From Nitrospinota bacterium (lineage in GTDB: Bacteria; UBA8248), in assembly GCA_009839615.1 (NCBI GenBank), contig VXPH01000212.1, positions 1-37,618 of the forward strand: a stretch of 37,618 nucleotides of DNA, in the 5' to 3' direction. Below the pieces are notes generated by a model. That model worked only from the letters and a program-made list of their open reading frames with translations, ran no database searches and was not told where the DNA came from. The translations under genes and the position numbers were made by a program. Below, in pieces: positions 14,587 to 23,805 of the stretch (positions within the stretch are counted from its first letter, which is position 1; each line of letters starts with the position of its first letter).

Positions 14587-15765
14587 ATGGTCGTCAAAGC
14601 GGTTCGCAAGGTTCCCTGGTTCACCTACTTTCCCGACAACTATCGCTGGTCGTTCATCACCTCCATGGGCCTGATGCGCGTGGCGGGCGGCGGGGCGGAT
14701 ACGTCGGAGATTTTCGAGGTCTGCCGGAATCTCGATAAAGACGTCGGCAACGACGAACACTGGTACGAGGAGTGGAAGCGCATGGGCGACCGCATCCGCG
14801 CGATGGGCGTCGCGGCGCAGCGTCGCGGCAAGAACCTCACGGCGGCGGGCCATTTCTGCCGCTCCTCCACCTATCACCAGATGGCCGACCGCTTCCGCTT
14901 CCCGAAGGACAATGCTTCGCAGGGCGTCTACCGCAAATCCATCGACAGCTTTAAGCGCTACGTCCGCCTGAACGACAGGCCGAGGACGGAGATCGTCGAT
15001 ATCCCCTACGAGGGGGGCAAGTCGCTGCCCGGCTATTTCGTCCACGCGGAGAACACGCGCAAATCGAGGCCCCCCGTGGTCGTGCTGTACTCGGGTTTCG
15101 ACGGCACCAAGGAATCGCCCATGGTCATCTCGGCGGGCGCGCTCGCACGGCGCGGCATGAGCGTGGTGGTGGTCGACAGCCCCGGCGTGGGCGAAGCCAT
15201 CCGCTTCCGCAAGATTTATCTGAGGCACGACTACGAGGTGGCGGGCTCGGCGATTCTCGACTGGCTGGAGAAACGGGGCGACGTGAACGCGAAGCGCGCG
15301 GGCATCATGGCGTCGAGCCTGGGGGGATACTACGCACCCAGAACCGCCAGCATGGAGCGCCGCTTCAAGGCGTGTCTCGCCCACGGCGCGATCTGGGACT
15401 ACCACGCGATCTGGAAAAGGCGCATCGAGGCGGCGTTCAGGATTCAGCTCCCCTCGCCGGGGAACCACCTGGCGTGGAGCTTCAACGTCAAGACGGCGGA
15501 GGAGGGCCTGGCGAAGCTCGAAGGCTTCCGGCTCGACGGCGTGGTGCAGCGGATGAAATGTCCCTTCCTGCTGGTGCACGGGGAGGATGACCAGCAAATC
15601 CCGCTCGCGGACGCGAAATCGCTCTACAGGGCCGCTGGTTCGAAGGACAAGACCTTGCGGGTCTACAAGGGGACCGACGGCGGCTCCCAGCATTGCCACA
15701 TGGACTACATCACACCCGTCGTCGGCTACATGGCGGACTGGATGGCCGAGAAACTGGGCGCGTAG
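14587..15765 (+). CDS. alpha/beta hydrolase of the FrsA / dihydroxypseudooxynicotine-hydrolase type
   Basis: 392-residue hydrolase with a long N-terminal helical region (1 to about 135) before the catalytic fold. The nucleophile is S244 in MASSLGGYYA, the acid lies in HGEDDQQIP (D334 or D335), and the base is H369 or H371 in GSQHCHMD. VLYSGFDGTKES (166-177) forms the oxyanion loop. This layout matches the group containing 2,6-dihydroxypseudooxynicotine hydrolase, which cleaves carbon-carbon bonds of diketones, and FrsA-like esterases. ACGAGGAGAG precedes the ATG. It is followed by a hairpin at 15769-15819. A role in degrading aromatic or diketone compounds fits the neighbourhood but is inferred. 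Confidence 0.8.
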   Translation: MVVKAVRKVPWFTYFPDNYRWSFITSMGLMRVAGGGADTSEIFEVCRNLDKDVGNDEHWYEEWKRMGDRIRAMGVAAQRRGKNLTAAGHFCRSSTYHQMADRFRFPKDNASQGVYRKSIDSFKRYVRLNDRPRTEIVDIPYEGGKSLPGYFVHAENTRKSRPPVVVLYSGFDGTKESPMVISAGALARRGMSVVVVDSPGVGEAIRFRKIYLRHDYEVAGSAILDWLEKRGDVNAKRAGIMASSLGGYYAPRTASMERRFKACLAHGAIWDYHAIWKRRIEAAFRIQLPSPGNHLAWSFNVKTAEEGLAKLEGFRLDGVVQRMKCPFLLVHGEDDQQIPLADAKSLYRAAGSKDKTLRVYKGTDGGSQHCHMDYITPVVGYMADWMAEKLGA

Positions 15766-15768
15766 GGC

Positions 15769-15819
15769 CGGATAGGAGTATCAGGTGGCGCGGCCAGGCG
15801 GGCCATACTAGCCTATCCG
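15769..15819 (+). terminator. hairpin after the alpha/beta hydrolase
   Basis: CGGATAGG (15769-15776) pairs with CCTATCCG (15812-15819), and inside them AGTAT (15777-15781) pairs with ATACT (15805-15809). The stem is long, starts four bases after the stop codon and has a GC-rich centre. No T-run follows, so it may be a stability or Rho-related structure rather than a classical terminator. Confidence 0.45.
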
Positions 15820-15837
15820 CACGAATGCAGGCGTTTG

Positions 15838-16088
15838 GGGGTTGTTGAAAAAGCCCGATGCGGCGCAATCGTCCTGCGCAGCCCGCTACTTCGCCTCACC
15901 CTGAGTAGCGGCGAAGCCGCGTATCGAAGGGCGAAATGCGCTCTCCCATCCTTCGATACGGCGCTTACGCGCCTACTCAGGATGAGGGTTCGGTGTGCTT
16001 GCTCGATATGAAAGCGTCAAGCGTTCCGCGAAGCCCGATGCCGTGAGGCGAGTCAATCCCGACCGGCGTGGGCTTTTTCAACAGCCCC
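15838..16088. mobile_element. 251-bp MITE-like element with 19-bp ends and 5-bp flanking repeats
   Basis: The ends are GGGGTTGTTGAAAAAGCCC (15838-15856) and the inverse of GGGGCTGTTGAAAAAGCCC (16070-16088), one mismatch. GTTTG directly flanks both sides (15833-15837 and 16089-16093), as expected for a target-site duplication. Inside, sequence near 15898-15932 (CCTGAGTAG ... GTATCGAAGG) recurs inverted near 15945-15985. No transposase is encoded. The ends match the outer arms of the element at 7951-8322. It fills most of the 335-base gap between two hydrolase genes and ends 27 bases before the likely start of the next gene. Confidence 0.7.
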
Positions 16089-16115
16089 GTTTGACTCGCG
16101 ATGGAGGAGTTCGAG

Positions 16116-16937
16116 GTGGCGACGCTGGAAGTCGAGAGCCGGGGAAGGCTCGAGGTCTATTACGAGGAAGAGGGCGCGGGCGAGCCTTTGGTGATGGTAG
16201 GCGGCCTGACGGCCACGGTGGAGGTCTGGGGCAAGCTGCGCGGGCTTCTCGCTGCGGATTACCGCCTCGTCATGCCGGACAACCGGGGGACGGGCCGGAC
16301 GAAGGCGCATCAGGACGACGGCGACCGCGCTCCCGCCCGTATGGCGGAAGACCTCCTGGGACTGGTCGACGGGTTGGGACTCGACTCGTTTCACCTGATG
16401 GGAGGTTCCTACGGCGGCACCATCGCACTCGCCTTCGCGGTGAAATTTCCGGGAAGACTCAAGAGCCTCATCGTCGCGTGCTCTCACTTCGGAGGAGCGG
16501 AGAAGGTAGCGCCCGCACCGGGCGTCCGCGAGACGCGCGCGCGGGGCGGCGCGCCCGATGCAACCGAAGTTGAACGCCGGGCGGCCTTGGAGACGCTCTT
16601 CCATCCCGAGACGATAGACGAACGCCCCGAGGTGGTCGCTTTCTACGACGGCTTCAAGCGCCGTTTTCCCATCAGCAAGGAAGAAATCGAACGGCGGAGC
16701 GAGGGGATGGCGGCATTCGACGTTGCCGAGGAGATCAGGACCTTGCGGGTGCCCACGCTCGTCATCTCCGGCGAGGCGGACGTTCTCGTGCCGACGGAGA
16801 ACTCGAGGCGGATGGCCGGGCGGATTCCGGGGGCGGAGCTCGTCATCGTCGAGAACACGGGCCATCACTTCTATTCCGAACGCCCCGAAGCTGCTGCTGC
16901 GGCGATTCTGGCGTTTCTGAAGAGGCAGAGTTCCTGA
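16116..16937 (+). CDS. alpha/beta hydrolase (esterase/lactonase-like)
   Basis: 273-residue hydrolase. The nucleophile is S98 in MGGSYGG; the acid lies in GEADVLVP and the base in NTGHHF near the C-terminus. The oxyanion region is VMVGGLTATVEVW. It resembles 3-oxoadipate enol-lactonase and related short hydrolases, but the substrate is not certain. I prefer GTG at 16116 because GGAGGAG lies six bases before it and the protein aligns from MATLEV; an ATG at 16101 is in frame but has only repeat-flank sequence upstream. The MITE-like element ends just upstream, so its insertion may affect expression. Its stop overlaps the next ATG by one base, showing coupling to the crotonase. Confidence 0.82.
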   Translation: MATLEVESRGRLEVYYEEEGAGEPLVMVGGLTATVEVWGKLRGLLAADYRLVMPDNRGTGRTKAHQDDGDRAPARMAEDLLGLVDGLGLDSFHLMGGSYGGTIALAFAVKFPGRLKSLIVACSHFGGAEKVAPAPGVRETRARGGAPDATEVERRAALETLFHPETIDERPEVVAFYDGFKRRFPISKEEIERRSEGMAAFDVAEEIRTLRVPTLVISGEADVLVPTENSRRMAGRIPGAELVIVENTGHHFYSERPEAAAAAILAFLKRQSS

Positions 16938-17764
16938 TGAACATACCCGTTTTCGAGACGTTGTTGTTCGAGGTGCGCGGCCAGGTCGCGCTCGTGAGCC
17001 TGAACCGCCCCGAGCGGCTGAACGCCATGAACCGCGTGATGCTGCGCGAGTTGAACGAGGCGTGCGATCTCATCGAGGCGGAAGAATCCATATTCGTCGC
17101 CGTCCTCACGGGGGAGGGCAAGTCTTTTTCATCCGGCTTCGATCTCAAGGAACAGGCCGAGAACACCCCCGTCGGCTTCGCCGAGTGGCGGTGCGCGCTC
17201 AGACAGGATTTCGACGCCGTCATGCGCTTCTGGAATCTCGCCAAACCCACCGTCGCCGCCGTACGGGGACACGCCCTGGCGGGGGGATGCGAGCTTGCGC
17301 TCGCGTGCGACATCACCGTGGCGGCGGAGGACGCCGTGTTCGGCGAGCCCGAGCTCAAGTTCGGGGCGGGCATAGTCGTCATGCTTCTGCCCTGGCTCAC
17401 GAACCCCAAGCTGGCGAAGGAGATCATCCTGACGGGGGAGGACGGCGTATCGGCCCAGGAGGCCCACCGTATCGGGCTGGTGAACCGGGTGGTTCCCGAA
17501 GCGGAGGTGCTCGATACTGCCATCTCCCTGGCGGAGAAGATGACGCGGGTGGACCAGAGCCTCCTGCGGGCCACCAAGCTGGCGCTGAACCGCACCTACG
17601 AGATCATGGGGATGGGCCGCGCGCTCGAGGCCGCGCTCGACCTAGACCTCATGATCGAGGGCAGGGGAACGGAGGACAAGGCCCGCTTCCTCGAAATCGC
17701 GCGGTCCGAGGGTCTCCGCGCCGCCGTCGCCTGGCGCGACGCAAGGTTCGAGGGTTCTGAGTAA
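16937..17764 (+). CDS. enoyl-CoA hydratase/isomerase (crotonase) family protein
   Basis: 275-residue crotonase. The CoA/oxyanion motif is SSGFDLKE (65-72) and AGGCELALACDI (115-126). Both glutamates used by true hydratases are present (E119 and E139 in FGEPELKFG), so hydration of a 2-enoyl-CoA is feasible. The C-terminal helical region is somewhat longer than usual, with WRDARFEGSE at the end. The ATG overlaps the hydrolase stop (TGATG), so the two are translated together and probably act in one degradation pathway of a CoA-linked intermediate. The true substrate is unknown. Confidence 0.85.
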   Translation: MNIPVFETLLFEVRGQVALVSLNRPERLNAMNRVMLRELNEACDLIEAEESIFVAVLTGEGKSFSSGFDLKEQAENTPVGFAEWRCALRQDFDAVMRFWNLAKPTVAAVRGHALAGGCELALACDITVAAEDAVFGEPELKFGAGIVVMLLPWLTNPKLAKEIILTGEDGVSAQEAHRIGLVNRVVPEAEVLDTAISLAEKMTRVDQSLLRATKLALNRTYEIMGMGRALEAALDLDLMIEGRGTEDKARFLEIARSEGLRAAVAWRDARFEGSE

Positions 17765-17906
17765 ATACTCTCTCTGAAATCCTGGTTCGGCTATGATGCG
17801 CCGCTCAAATGTGGAATGATGCGAGGCGTTCTCTCGCAACGTAATCGCGAGTGAGTCGCTCTTTTTGTTTTGGTCTTTTCTAGTAACTCAAGGAGGGAAG
17901 TAACGG

Positions 17907-18461
17907 ATGCACCCGCTCATCAAGAACCGCAGAAGCCTGCGCGCCTTCAACGGCGTGCCGCCCGAGCCCGAGAAGCTCGAAGCCATGCTGGAGGCGTTTC
18001 GCTGGGCGCCGTCCTCGAACAACCGCCAGCCCTGGCGCGTCATCGTGGTGGAGTCCGAAGAGGCGCAGGCGAAATTCAACGAATGCCTGAACGAGGGGAA
18101 CCGCCAGTGGGCGGCCGCGGCCCCGCTCAAGATGATCATCCTCGGTAACCCCGAGGAGCAGCCCGAGCGTTTCGGACAGGATCGCTACCTGCTCGACGTC
18201 GGCATGGCGCTCGAGAATCTCCTGCTCCAGGGCAGCGATTTCGGGCTGACCGTTCACGCCATGGCGGGGTGGGACGAGCCAAAGGTGTTAGAGAGCTTCG
18301 GCATCCCCGAGCCGTTTCGCGTGGCGGCGCTCTTCGCCGTGGGGTATCCGGGCAAGACCGAGGATCTGCACCCCGACGTGCAGGCGAAAGACAACAAGCC
18401 GCCCGCGCGCAAGGACCCCGCCGAGATCTTCTTCCGGGATTCTTTCGGCGGGGCAGGATAG
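17907..18461 (+). CDS. nitroreductase-family flavoprotein
   Basis: FMN-dependent oxidoreductase of 184 residues. FMN contacts are visible in the N-terminal RRSLRAFNGVP (8-18) and PSSNNRQPWRVIVV (35-48). The helix LDVGMALENLLLQGSDFGL and the late GYPGK motif complete the fold. An AAGGAGGG ribosome site precedes the ATG. Family members reduce nitro groups, quinones or enones, and some act in flavin or halo-aromatic metabolism; the substrate is not decidable here. It is separated by 142 bases from the crotonase, and a TATGAT at 17792 could be a -10 box without a good -35. Confidence 0.82.
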   Translation: MHPLIKNRRSLRAFNGVPPEPEKLEAMLEAFRWAPSSNNRQPWRVIVVESEEAQAKFNECLNEGNRQWAAAAPLKMIILGNPEEQPERFGQDRYLLDVGMALENLLLQGSDFGLTVHAMAGWDEPKVLESFGIPEPFRVAALFAVGYPGKTEDLHPDVQAKDNKPPARKDPAEIFFRDSFGGAG

Positions 18462-18495
18462 CCGCGAGGCCGGTTTTTCACGGCGCGTTTCGCGT

Positions 18496-18524
18496 TTGAC
18501 CCCCTCGTCCCAAGCCCCTAGAAT
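18496..18524 (+). promoter_or_regulatory. strong sigma70-type promoter for the housekeeping run
   Basis: TTGACC (18496-18501), an exact 17-base spacer and TAGAAT (18519-18524) match 5/6 and 5/6. This is the best promoter after the tRNA one. It lies 98 bases before the M50 protease gene and probably drives the closely spaced run through rluD. Confidence 0.65.
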
Positions 18525-18621
18525 CCGGCTGGTTTGCGGTGTGAGGCGCCCGGTTTTGTGAGTTTCAAGGGTTCACGTCGCTTGTTCATCGTCGCCTCTC
18601 TTGACGGGGTAAGGGACTGCC

Positions 18622-19293
18622 TTGTTCTCCTCGGATTTCATCCAGCAGCTGCTGATCGCGATACCGGCGATTCTGCTCGCGCTCACCTTTCACGAGGTGG
18701 CGCACGCCTGGATGGCCGACAAGCTGGGCGACAACACCGCGCGCATGCTGGGGCGTCTGAACCTGAACCCCATCGTCCATCTCGACCTGATGGGGACGCT
18801 CGCCTTCGTCATCTCGATGATGGCGGGCGTGGGCTTCGGCTGGGCGAAGCCGGTGCCGGTGAATCCGGGGAATTTCCGTCACCCCCGGCGCGGGATGATG
18901 TGGGTGGCCCTCGCGGGACCGGCGACGAACTTCATCCTGGCCATCATCAGCGGTTTTCTGTTTTCTCTGCTGCGCGGCTCGGGCATGGGCTACACCTTCG
19001 TGGGCGAGCCGATCATGTTGATGCTGCGGGCGAGCTTCACCATCAACACCGCGCTCGCGGCGTTCAACCTGATCCCCATCCTGCCCTTCGACGGAGGGAG
19101 GATCGTCATGGGGCTCTTGCCCAGAAGACTGGCGTGGCAATACTCGCGCAGCGAGCCGTTCGGTTTCTTTATCGTTCTGGGCTTGCTGCTGCTGGGTGTT
19201 TTCCACACGATCATGATGCCGATTTTCATCGCTCTGGCTACGGCCGAGCAGGTTTTTGTGTTAAATCTTCTCAGAATCTTCGGTTTGGCGTAG
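18622..19293 (+). CDS. site-2-type membrane metalloprotease, M50 family
   Basis: 223-residue integral membrane protein of the short M50B group (YwhC-like), cutting substrates within or near the membrane. The zinc site is HEVAH (H24, E25, H28) in the first helix, and the third ligand region is NLIPILPFDGGRI (D157). There are about five to six hydrophobic segments and no PDZ domain, unlike RseP. The start is TTG at 18622; no ATG gives the conserved first helix. It opens the trpS-ileS-lspA-rluD run, an arrangement seen in many deltaproteobacteria-like genomes. The physiological substrate is unknown. Confidence 0.85.
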   Translation: MFSSDFIQQLLIAIPAILLALTFHEVAHAWMADKLGDNTARMLGRLNLNPIVHLDLMGTLAFVISMMAGVGFGWAKPVPVNPGNFRHPRRGMMWVALAGPATNFILAIISGFLFSLLRGSGMGYTFVGEPIMLMLRASFTINTALAAFNLIPILPFDGGRIVMGLLPRRLAWQYSRSEPFGFFIVLGLLLLGVFHTIMMPIFIALATAEQVFVLNLLRIFGLA

Positions 19294-19330
19294 CAGGCGG
19301 CTTGCCCGCGTGCGGATGAAGGACACACGT

Positions 19331-20353
19331 ATGAAGAACAGCCAAAACGAGAAGAACCGGCCGACGCGGTTTCTCTCCGGCGTACAGCCCTCGGGAAAAC
19401 TGCACCTGGGCAACTATTTCGGCGCGCTCAGACAGCACATCGCGCTCCAGGATGAGGCCGAGGCCTTCTACTTCATCGCGAACTACCACGCCATGACGAC
19501 GGTGCAGGACAGAGACCTGCTTGCGGAGCAGACGCTTGCTGTGGCGATGGACTATCTCGCCTTAGGGTTAGACCCTCAAAAAGCGGTTTTCTTCCGCCAG
19601 TCCGACGTGCCCGAGGTGAACGAACTCGCTTGGATGCTCTCCGCCGTCACGGGAAAGGGGCTTCTGGACCGCGCCACGTCGTTCAAGGACAAGGTGGCGC
19701 GGGGCATCACCCCCTCGATGGGGCTTTACTATTACCCGATGCTCATGGCCGCCGACATCCTTATCTACCGCTCCACGGTCGTGCCGGTGGGAGAGGATCA
19801 GGTGCAGCATCTCGAAATGACGCGGGACATGGCGCTTGCTTTCAACAAGGTGTATGGGGAAATCTTCCCCCTGCCCACCGTCAGGCTCGATGCGGGGGCC
19901 AAGGTGCCGGGCCTCGACGGCCAGAAGATGAGCAAGAGCTATGACAACACCATAGAGATTTTCGAGGAGGGGAAAAGACTCAGAAAGCGCGTGATGTCGG
20001 TCGTCACCGACTCCACCCCGCTCGAAGAACCCAAAGACCCCGACGCCTGCAACGTGTTCGCCCTGTATCAGCTATTCGCGGACGAGGCGGAACAGGAGGA
20101 ACTCAGGGAGAAATACCGCACGCCCGGCTTCGGCTACGGCAACGCGAAACAGCTTCTCTTCGAGAAGATGGATGCGTATTTCGCGCCATATCGGGAGGTG
20201 AGAAAACGCCTGGAGCAGGATATCGGCTACGTGGAAGACGTTCTGGCCGAGGGGGGAGCCAAAGCCAGGGCGGAGGCGCAAAAGACGATGCGCCTCGTGA
20301 GGGAGGCGGCAGGCATACCCGCTGCGCCCGTTTCGGTGATGAATCAAACGTAG
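19331..20353 (+). CDS. trpS: tryptophanyl-tRNA synthetase
   Basis: Class I synthetase that attaches tryptophan to tRNA-Trp, 340 residues, normal for the bacterial enzyme. The ATP-binding HIGH equivalent is KLHLGNYFGA (23-32), and KMSKS is exact at 199-203. GVQPSG and the VGEDQVQHLE motif are typical of TrpRS. I choose the ATG at 19331 because AAGGA lies seven bases upstream; GTG at 19310 is in frame but would add seven unconserved residues. It starts 37 bases after the protease gene and ends seven bases before ileS, so they share a transcript. Confidence 0.95.
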   Translation: MKNSQNEKNRPTRFLSGVQPSGKLHLGNYFGALRQHIALQDEAEAFYFIANYHAMTTVQDRDLLAEQTLAVAMDYLALGLDPQKAVFFRQSDVPEVNELAWMLSAVTGKGLLDRATSFKDKVARGITPSMGLYYYPMLMAADILIYRSTVVPVGEDQVQHLEMTRDMALAFNKVYGEIFPLPTVRLDAGAKVPGLDGQKMSKSYDNTIEIFEEGKRLRKRVMSVVTDSTPLEEPKDPDACNVFALYQLFADEAEQEELREKYRTPGFGYGNAKQLLFEKMDAYFAPYREVRKRLEQDIGYVEDVLAEGGAKARAEAQKTMRLVREAAGIPAAPVSVMNQT

Positions 20354-20360
20354 AGGTTGA

Positions 20361-23228
20361 ATGAGAGAGAAAATGACGACGAACTACAAGGAACTGCTGA
20401 ACCTGCCCAAAACCTCGTTTCCCATGAAGGGGAACCTGCCCCAGCGCGAGCCGCAGATGCTCGAAACCTGGGAGGAGCAGGAGATTTACGAGAAGATAAG
20501 AGGCGCATCGCAGGACCGGGTGAAATACGTTCTTCACGACGGCCCTCCCTATGCGAACGGGCATATCCACCTGGGTACGGTGCTGAACAAGATTTTGAAG
20601 GACGTCGTGGTGAAATCGAAGCAGATGGCCGGCTTCGACGCCGTCTACGTGCCGGGGTGGGACTGCCACGGGCTTCCGATCGAACACCAGGTGGACAAGG
20701 AACTCGGGCGCAAGCGCTTCGAGATCGACGAGGTGCAAAAGCGCAGGATGTGCCGCGAGTACGCGGAGAAATACATCGACATCCAAAGGAATGAGTTCAA
20801 GCGCCTGGGCGTCTTCGGGGATTGGGAGCGGCCCTACCTCACCATGAGCTACGACTATGAGGCCGCCACTGTGCGCGAGCTGGCGCGCTTCATCGAGCGC
20901 GGCAGCGTGTATCTGGGTCTCAAACCCGTGCACTGGGCGCCGGGCCTGAGAACCGCGCTGGCCGAGGCCGAAGTGGAGTATGAGGACATCACCACGCCGA
21001 GCATCTACGTGAAGTTTCCCGTCTCCGAGGATCAGCTCCCCGGCTGGGCGGAAAAAATTCCCGGTTTGGACGAAGCCGCCCAGGGTCACCCGCTTAGCGT
21101 TCTGATATGGACGACGACGCCCTGGACGCTGCCCGCCAATCTGGCGCTGGCGTTCAGCGAAACGCTTGAATACGGCGTGTTCCGACACGGGGATGAGTTG
21201 CTGATATTCCATGAGCATTTCTTGCCTCAGTTGAAATTGCTGGCCGAAAAAGAGGGAGCGAGCGGCGTCTTCGAGAAGGTAGCGGGTTTTCAGGGGGGCG
21301 TCATCGAGGGTCTGCATGCGCGGCATCCCTGGGTGGAGCGCGATTCGCTGGTTGTGAAGGCCGATTACGTCACCCTCGATCAGGGAACGGGCGTCGTCCA
21401 CACCGCGCCCGGCCACGGGCGCGAGGACTACGAAACCGGCCTCAAATACGGACTCGAGGTCTACAGCCCCATAGCGGACGACGGGAAATTCACCGACGAC
21501 GTGGCGCATTTCGCCGGGCAGTTCGTCTTCGATGCGGACCCGAACATCATCGCGCATCTGCGCGAATCGGGCCGTCTGTTCGCGGTCGAGGATTACACCC
21601 ATCCCTATCCGCACGACTGGCGCAGCCACAGGCCGACCATCTTCCGCGCGACGCCGCAGTGGTTCATCTCGATGGAGCACGGCGATCTGAGAAAGCGCTC
21701 GCTGGAGGAGATTCGAAAAGTCGCCTGGGTGCCGCCCTGGGGCGAGGAGCGTATCTACGGCATGATCGAGAACAGGCCGGACTGGTGCATCTCGCGCCAG
21801 CGCTCCTGGGGTGTGCCCATCGTGGCCTTTCATTGCGAGGATTGCGGACACGTGGTCGTGGACGCCGCGGTGGCGCACCGCGTGGCCGATCTGATGGAAG
21901 AAGGCGGCGCGGACGTTTGGTTCGAGAGACAGGCCGCCGATCTTCTGCCGCCAGGTTTCACCTGCCCCGAATGCGGCGGCACGTCTTTCAGGAAAGAGAC
22001 CGACATTTTAGACGTGTGGTTCGACTCGGGCGTGAGCCAGGCGGCCGTCCTGGAGAAAAGAGAGGAGTTGACCTGGCCTTCGGACATGTATCTCGAAGGC
22101 AGCGATCAGCACCGCGGCTGGTTCCACAGTTCCCTGCTCGCCGCCGTGGGCGTAAGGGACGCCGCGCCCTACCGCGAAGTGCTCACTCACGGCTACGTGG
22201 TGGACGGCAAGGGCAAGAAGATGAGCAAGTCCCTGGGCAACACGATCGCGCCGGAAGAAATTATCAAGAAATATGGCGCTGAGATATTAAGGCTCTGGGT
22301 GGCGGGGGAGAACTACAGGGAAGACATCCGCATTTCTCCGCAGATTCTGGACCGCATGGCCGAGGCCTACCGCCGGATCAGGAACACGTGCCGCTTCCTG
22401 CTGGGCAACCTGAGGGACTATGAGAGCTTCAATCCTGAGCAGGACGCCGTTCCCCTGCCCGAGCGCATGGAGATCGACAGGCTCGTCATCAGCCGCCTGG
22501 ACAAGCTCGTCGAACGCGTGCGGCAGGCTTATGCCGATTATGAATTTCACGCCGTCTACCATGCGCTCAACAACTTCTGCGCAGTCGATTTGTCCTCGTT
22601 CTATCTCGACGTGCTGAAAGACAGGCTCTACATCTCGCTGCCCGACGACGTGGATAGGGTATCGGGCGTCAGCACCATGCACGAGGTGCTGGACGCGCTC
22701 TTGCGCATGATGGCGCCGATCCTGCCCTTCACGGCGGAAGAAGCCTATCAACTGACGCCGAAACTCCACGGCGAGAGCATCCACCTGGCGTCCCTGCCCG
22801 AGGCCGACCCCACCCGGCGCGACGAGGCGCTGGAGGAGAAGTGGGAGCCGCTCATGCGTGCGCGGGGCGAGGTGCTCAAGGCGCTCGAACTCGTCCGCCA
22901 GAATCAGGAGAAGGGCAAGGGGAGTTCTCTCAATTTCAGAGTGAGGCTCTTCGCAGAGGAGAAGATGCGCGAGAAGCTCGCGGCCTTGGAATCCGAAATG
23001 GAAGACGTGTTCATCGTCTCGGGTGCCGCGCTCGCCGGCGCCGGCGAGGCGCCCTCGGGCGATGCCTACCGGAGCGAGGAGGTAGAGGGCCTGGCCGTCG
23101 AGGTGAGCGAGGCGCGGGGGGCGAAATGCGCCATGTCGTGGAAAATCTCCGAAGACGTGGGCTCGGACCCCCGCTTCCCCGACCTCTCGGCGCGCTGTGC
23201 CCGCATCGCCGCGAAGGTGCTTTCGTGA
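20361..23228 (+). CDS. ileS: isoleucyl-tRNA synthetase with a degenerate C-terminal zinc site
   Basis: Class I synthetase for isoleucine, 955 residues. [11 protein letters not shown] (62-72) and KMSKS (620-624) mark the catalytic core, and the editing domain lies between them with [12 protein letters not shown]. An internal zinc knuckle has C492, C495, C535 and C538. In the C-terminal tRNA-binding zinc finger, usually KCxRCW and CxRC, two of four cysteines are Ser: C923 and C946 remain, while S926 and S943 replace the others. The frame is otherwise intact, so this looks like lineage loss, not sequencing error. The start at 20361 is eight bases after trpS; ATG 20373 is an alternative. Its stop overlaps the lspA start by four bases. 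Confidence 0.95.
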   Translation: MREKMTTNYKELLNLPKTSFPMKGNLPQREPQMLETWEEQEIYEKIRGASQDRVKYVLHDGPPYANGHIHLGTVLNKILKDVVVKSKQMAGFDAVYVPGWDCHGLPIEHQVDKELGRKRFEIDEVQKRRMCREYAEKYIDIQRNEFKRLGVFGDWERPYLTMSYDYEAATVRELARFIERGSVYLGLKPVHWAPGLRTALAEAEVEYEDITTPSIYVKFPVSEDQLPGWAEKIPGLDEAAQGHPLSVLIWTTTPWTLPANLALAFSETLEYGVFRHGDELLIFHEHFLPQLKLLAEKEGASGVFEKVAGFQGGVIEGLHARHPWVERDSLVVKADYVTLDQGTGVVHTAPGHGREDYETGLKYGLEVYSPIADDGKFTDDVAHFAGQFVFDADPNIIAHLRESGRLFAVEDYTHPYPHDWRSHRPTIFRATPQWFISMEHGDLRKRSLEEIRKVAWVPPWGEERIYGMIENRPDWCISRQRSWGVPIVAFHCEDCGHVVVDAAVAHRVADLMEEGGADVWFERQAADLLPPGFTCPECGGTSFRKETDILDVWFDSGVSQAAVLEKREELTWPSDMYLEGSDQHRGWFHSSLLAAVGVRDAAPYREVLTHGYVVDGKGKKMSKSLGNTIAPEEIIKKYGAEILRLWVAGENYREDIRISPQILDRMAEAYRRIRNTCRFLLGNLRDYESFNPEQDAVPLPERMEIDRLVISRLDKLVERVRQAYADYEFHAVYHALNNFCAVDLSSFYLDVLKDRLYISLPDDVDRVSGVSTMHEVLDALLRMMAPILPFTAEEAYQLTPKLHGESIHLASLPEADPTRRDEALEEKWEPLMRARGEVLKALELVRQNQEKGKGSSLNFRVRLFAEEKMREKLAALESEMEDVFIVSGAALAGAGEAPSGDAYRSEEVEGLAVEVSEARGAKCAMSWKISEDVGSDPRFPDLSARCARIAAKVLS

Positions 23229-23734
23229 GCCGAAGGCCGGGACTCAAGCCGTTTTTCCTCATCGCTGTTCTTTTCGCCCTGGCCGATCAGGTAATTAAAC
23301 AAATCGTCGGTAAAACCTTCGCCTTGGGCGACTCGGTAGCGGTGATTCCGGGTTTTTTCAATCTCGTTCATTTGAGAAATCCCGGCGGGGCGTTCAGCAT
23401 CCTCGACGGCCTGCCTCCCCTGTGGGGGCGTCTTTTCTTCATCTGCGCCACTCTGGCCGCGTTGGCGTTCGTCCTCTATCTATACCGCACGCATTCGCCC
23501 GGAAACCTCTGGGCGAAAGCGGGCATGATGCTCGTTTTCGGCGGCGGCCTGGGGAATCTTGTCGACAGGGTCGCTTATGGCGAGGTGATCGACTATCTCC
23601 TGTTCTATTACGGGCAATACCATTGGCCCGCGTTCAACCTCGCGGACTCAGGCATCACGGTCGGGGTAGGTCTGATGATAGTCGATCTCTTGCGGGGTAC
23701 GCCTGAATCCGCATCGTCAAGGGGGGGCGGATAG
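23225..23734 (+). CDS. lspA: lipoprotein signal peptidase (signal peptidase II)
   Basis: Inner-membrane aspartic protease that removes signal peptides from lipoproteins after diacylglyceryl addition. It has 169 residues with four hydrophobic segments. The catalytic aspartates are D114 in [11 protein letters not shown] and D141 in FNLADSGI, and NPGGAFSIL (52-60) is the third family motif. The start is GTG at 23225, overlapping the ileS stop as GTGA; longer open sequence upstream is a shadow of ileS. The ileS-lspA order with overlap is common in bacteria, so identity and start are secure. Confidence 0.94.
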   Translation: MSRRPGLKPFFLIAVLFALADQVIKQIVGKTFALGDSVAVIPGFFNLVHLRNPGGAFSILDGLPPLWGRLFFICATLAALAFVLYLYRTHSPGNLWAKAGMMLVFGGGLGNLVDRVAYGEVIDYLLFYYGQYHWPAFNLADSGITVGVGLMIVDLLRGTPESASSRGGG

Positions 23735-23805
23735 GCCGCCACGCCCGGCGCAGGGGAGCGATTCGTCCGGTAGAACAGCCGATTTTCTTACCCGGAGGGG
23801 TGGAA

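Noticed and set aside
15995-16573. 192-codon open frame overlapping the 15.8 kb element and the hydrolase
   Set aside because: It starts inside the repeat and continues in the wrong frame of a clear alpha/beta hydrolase gene.
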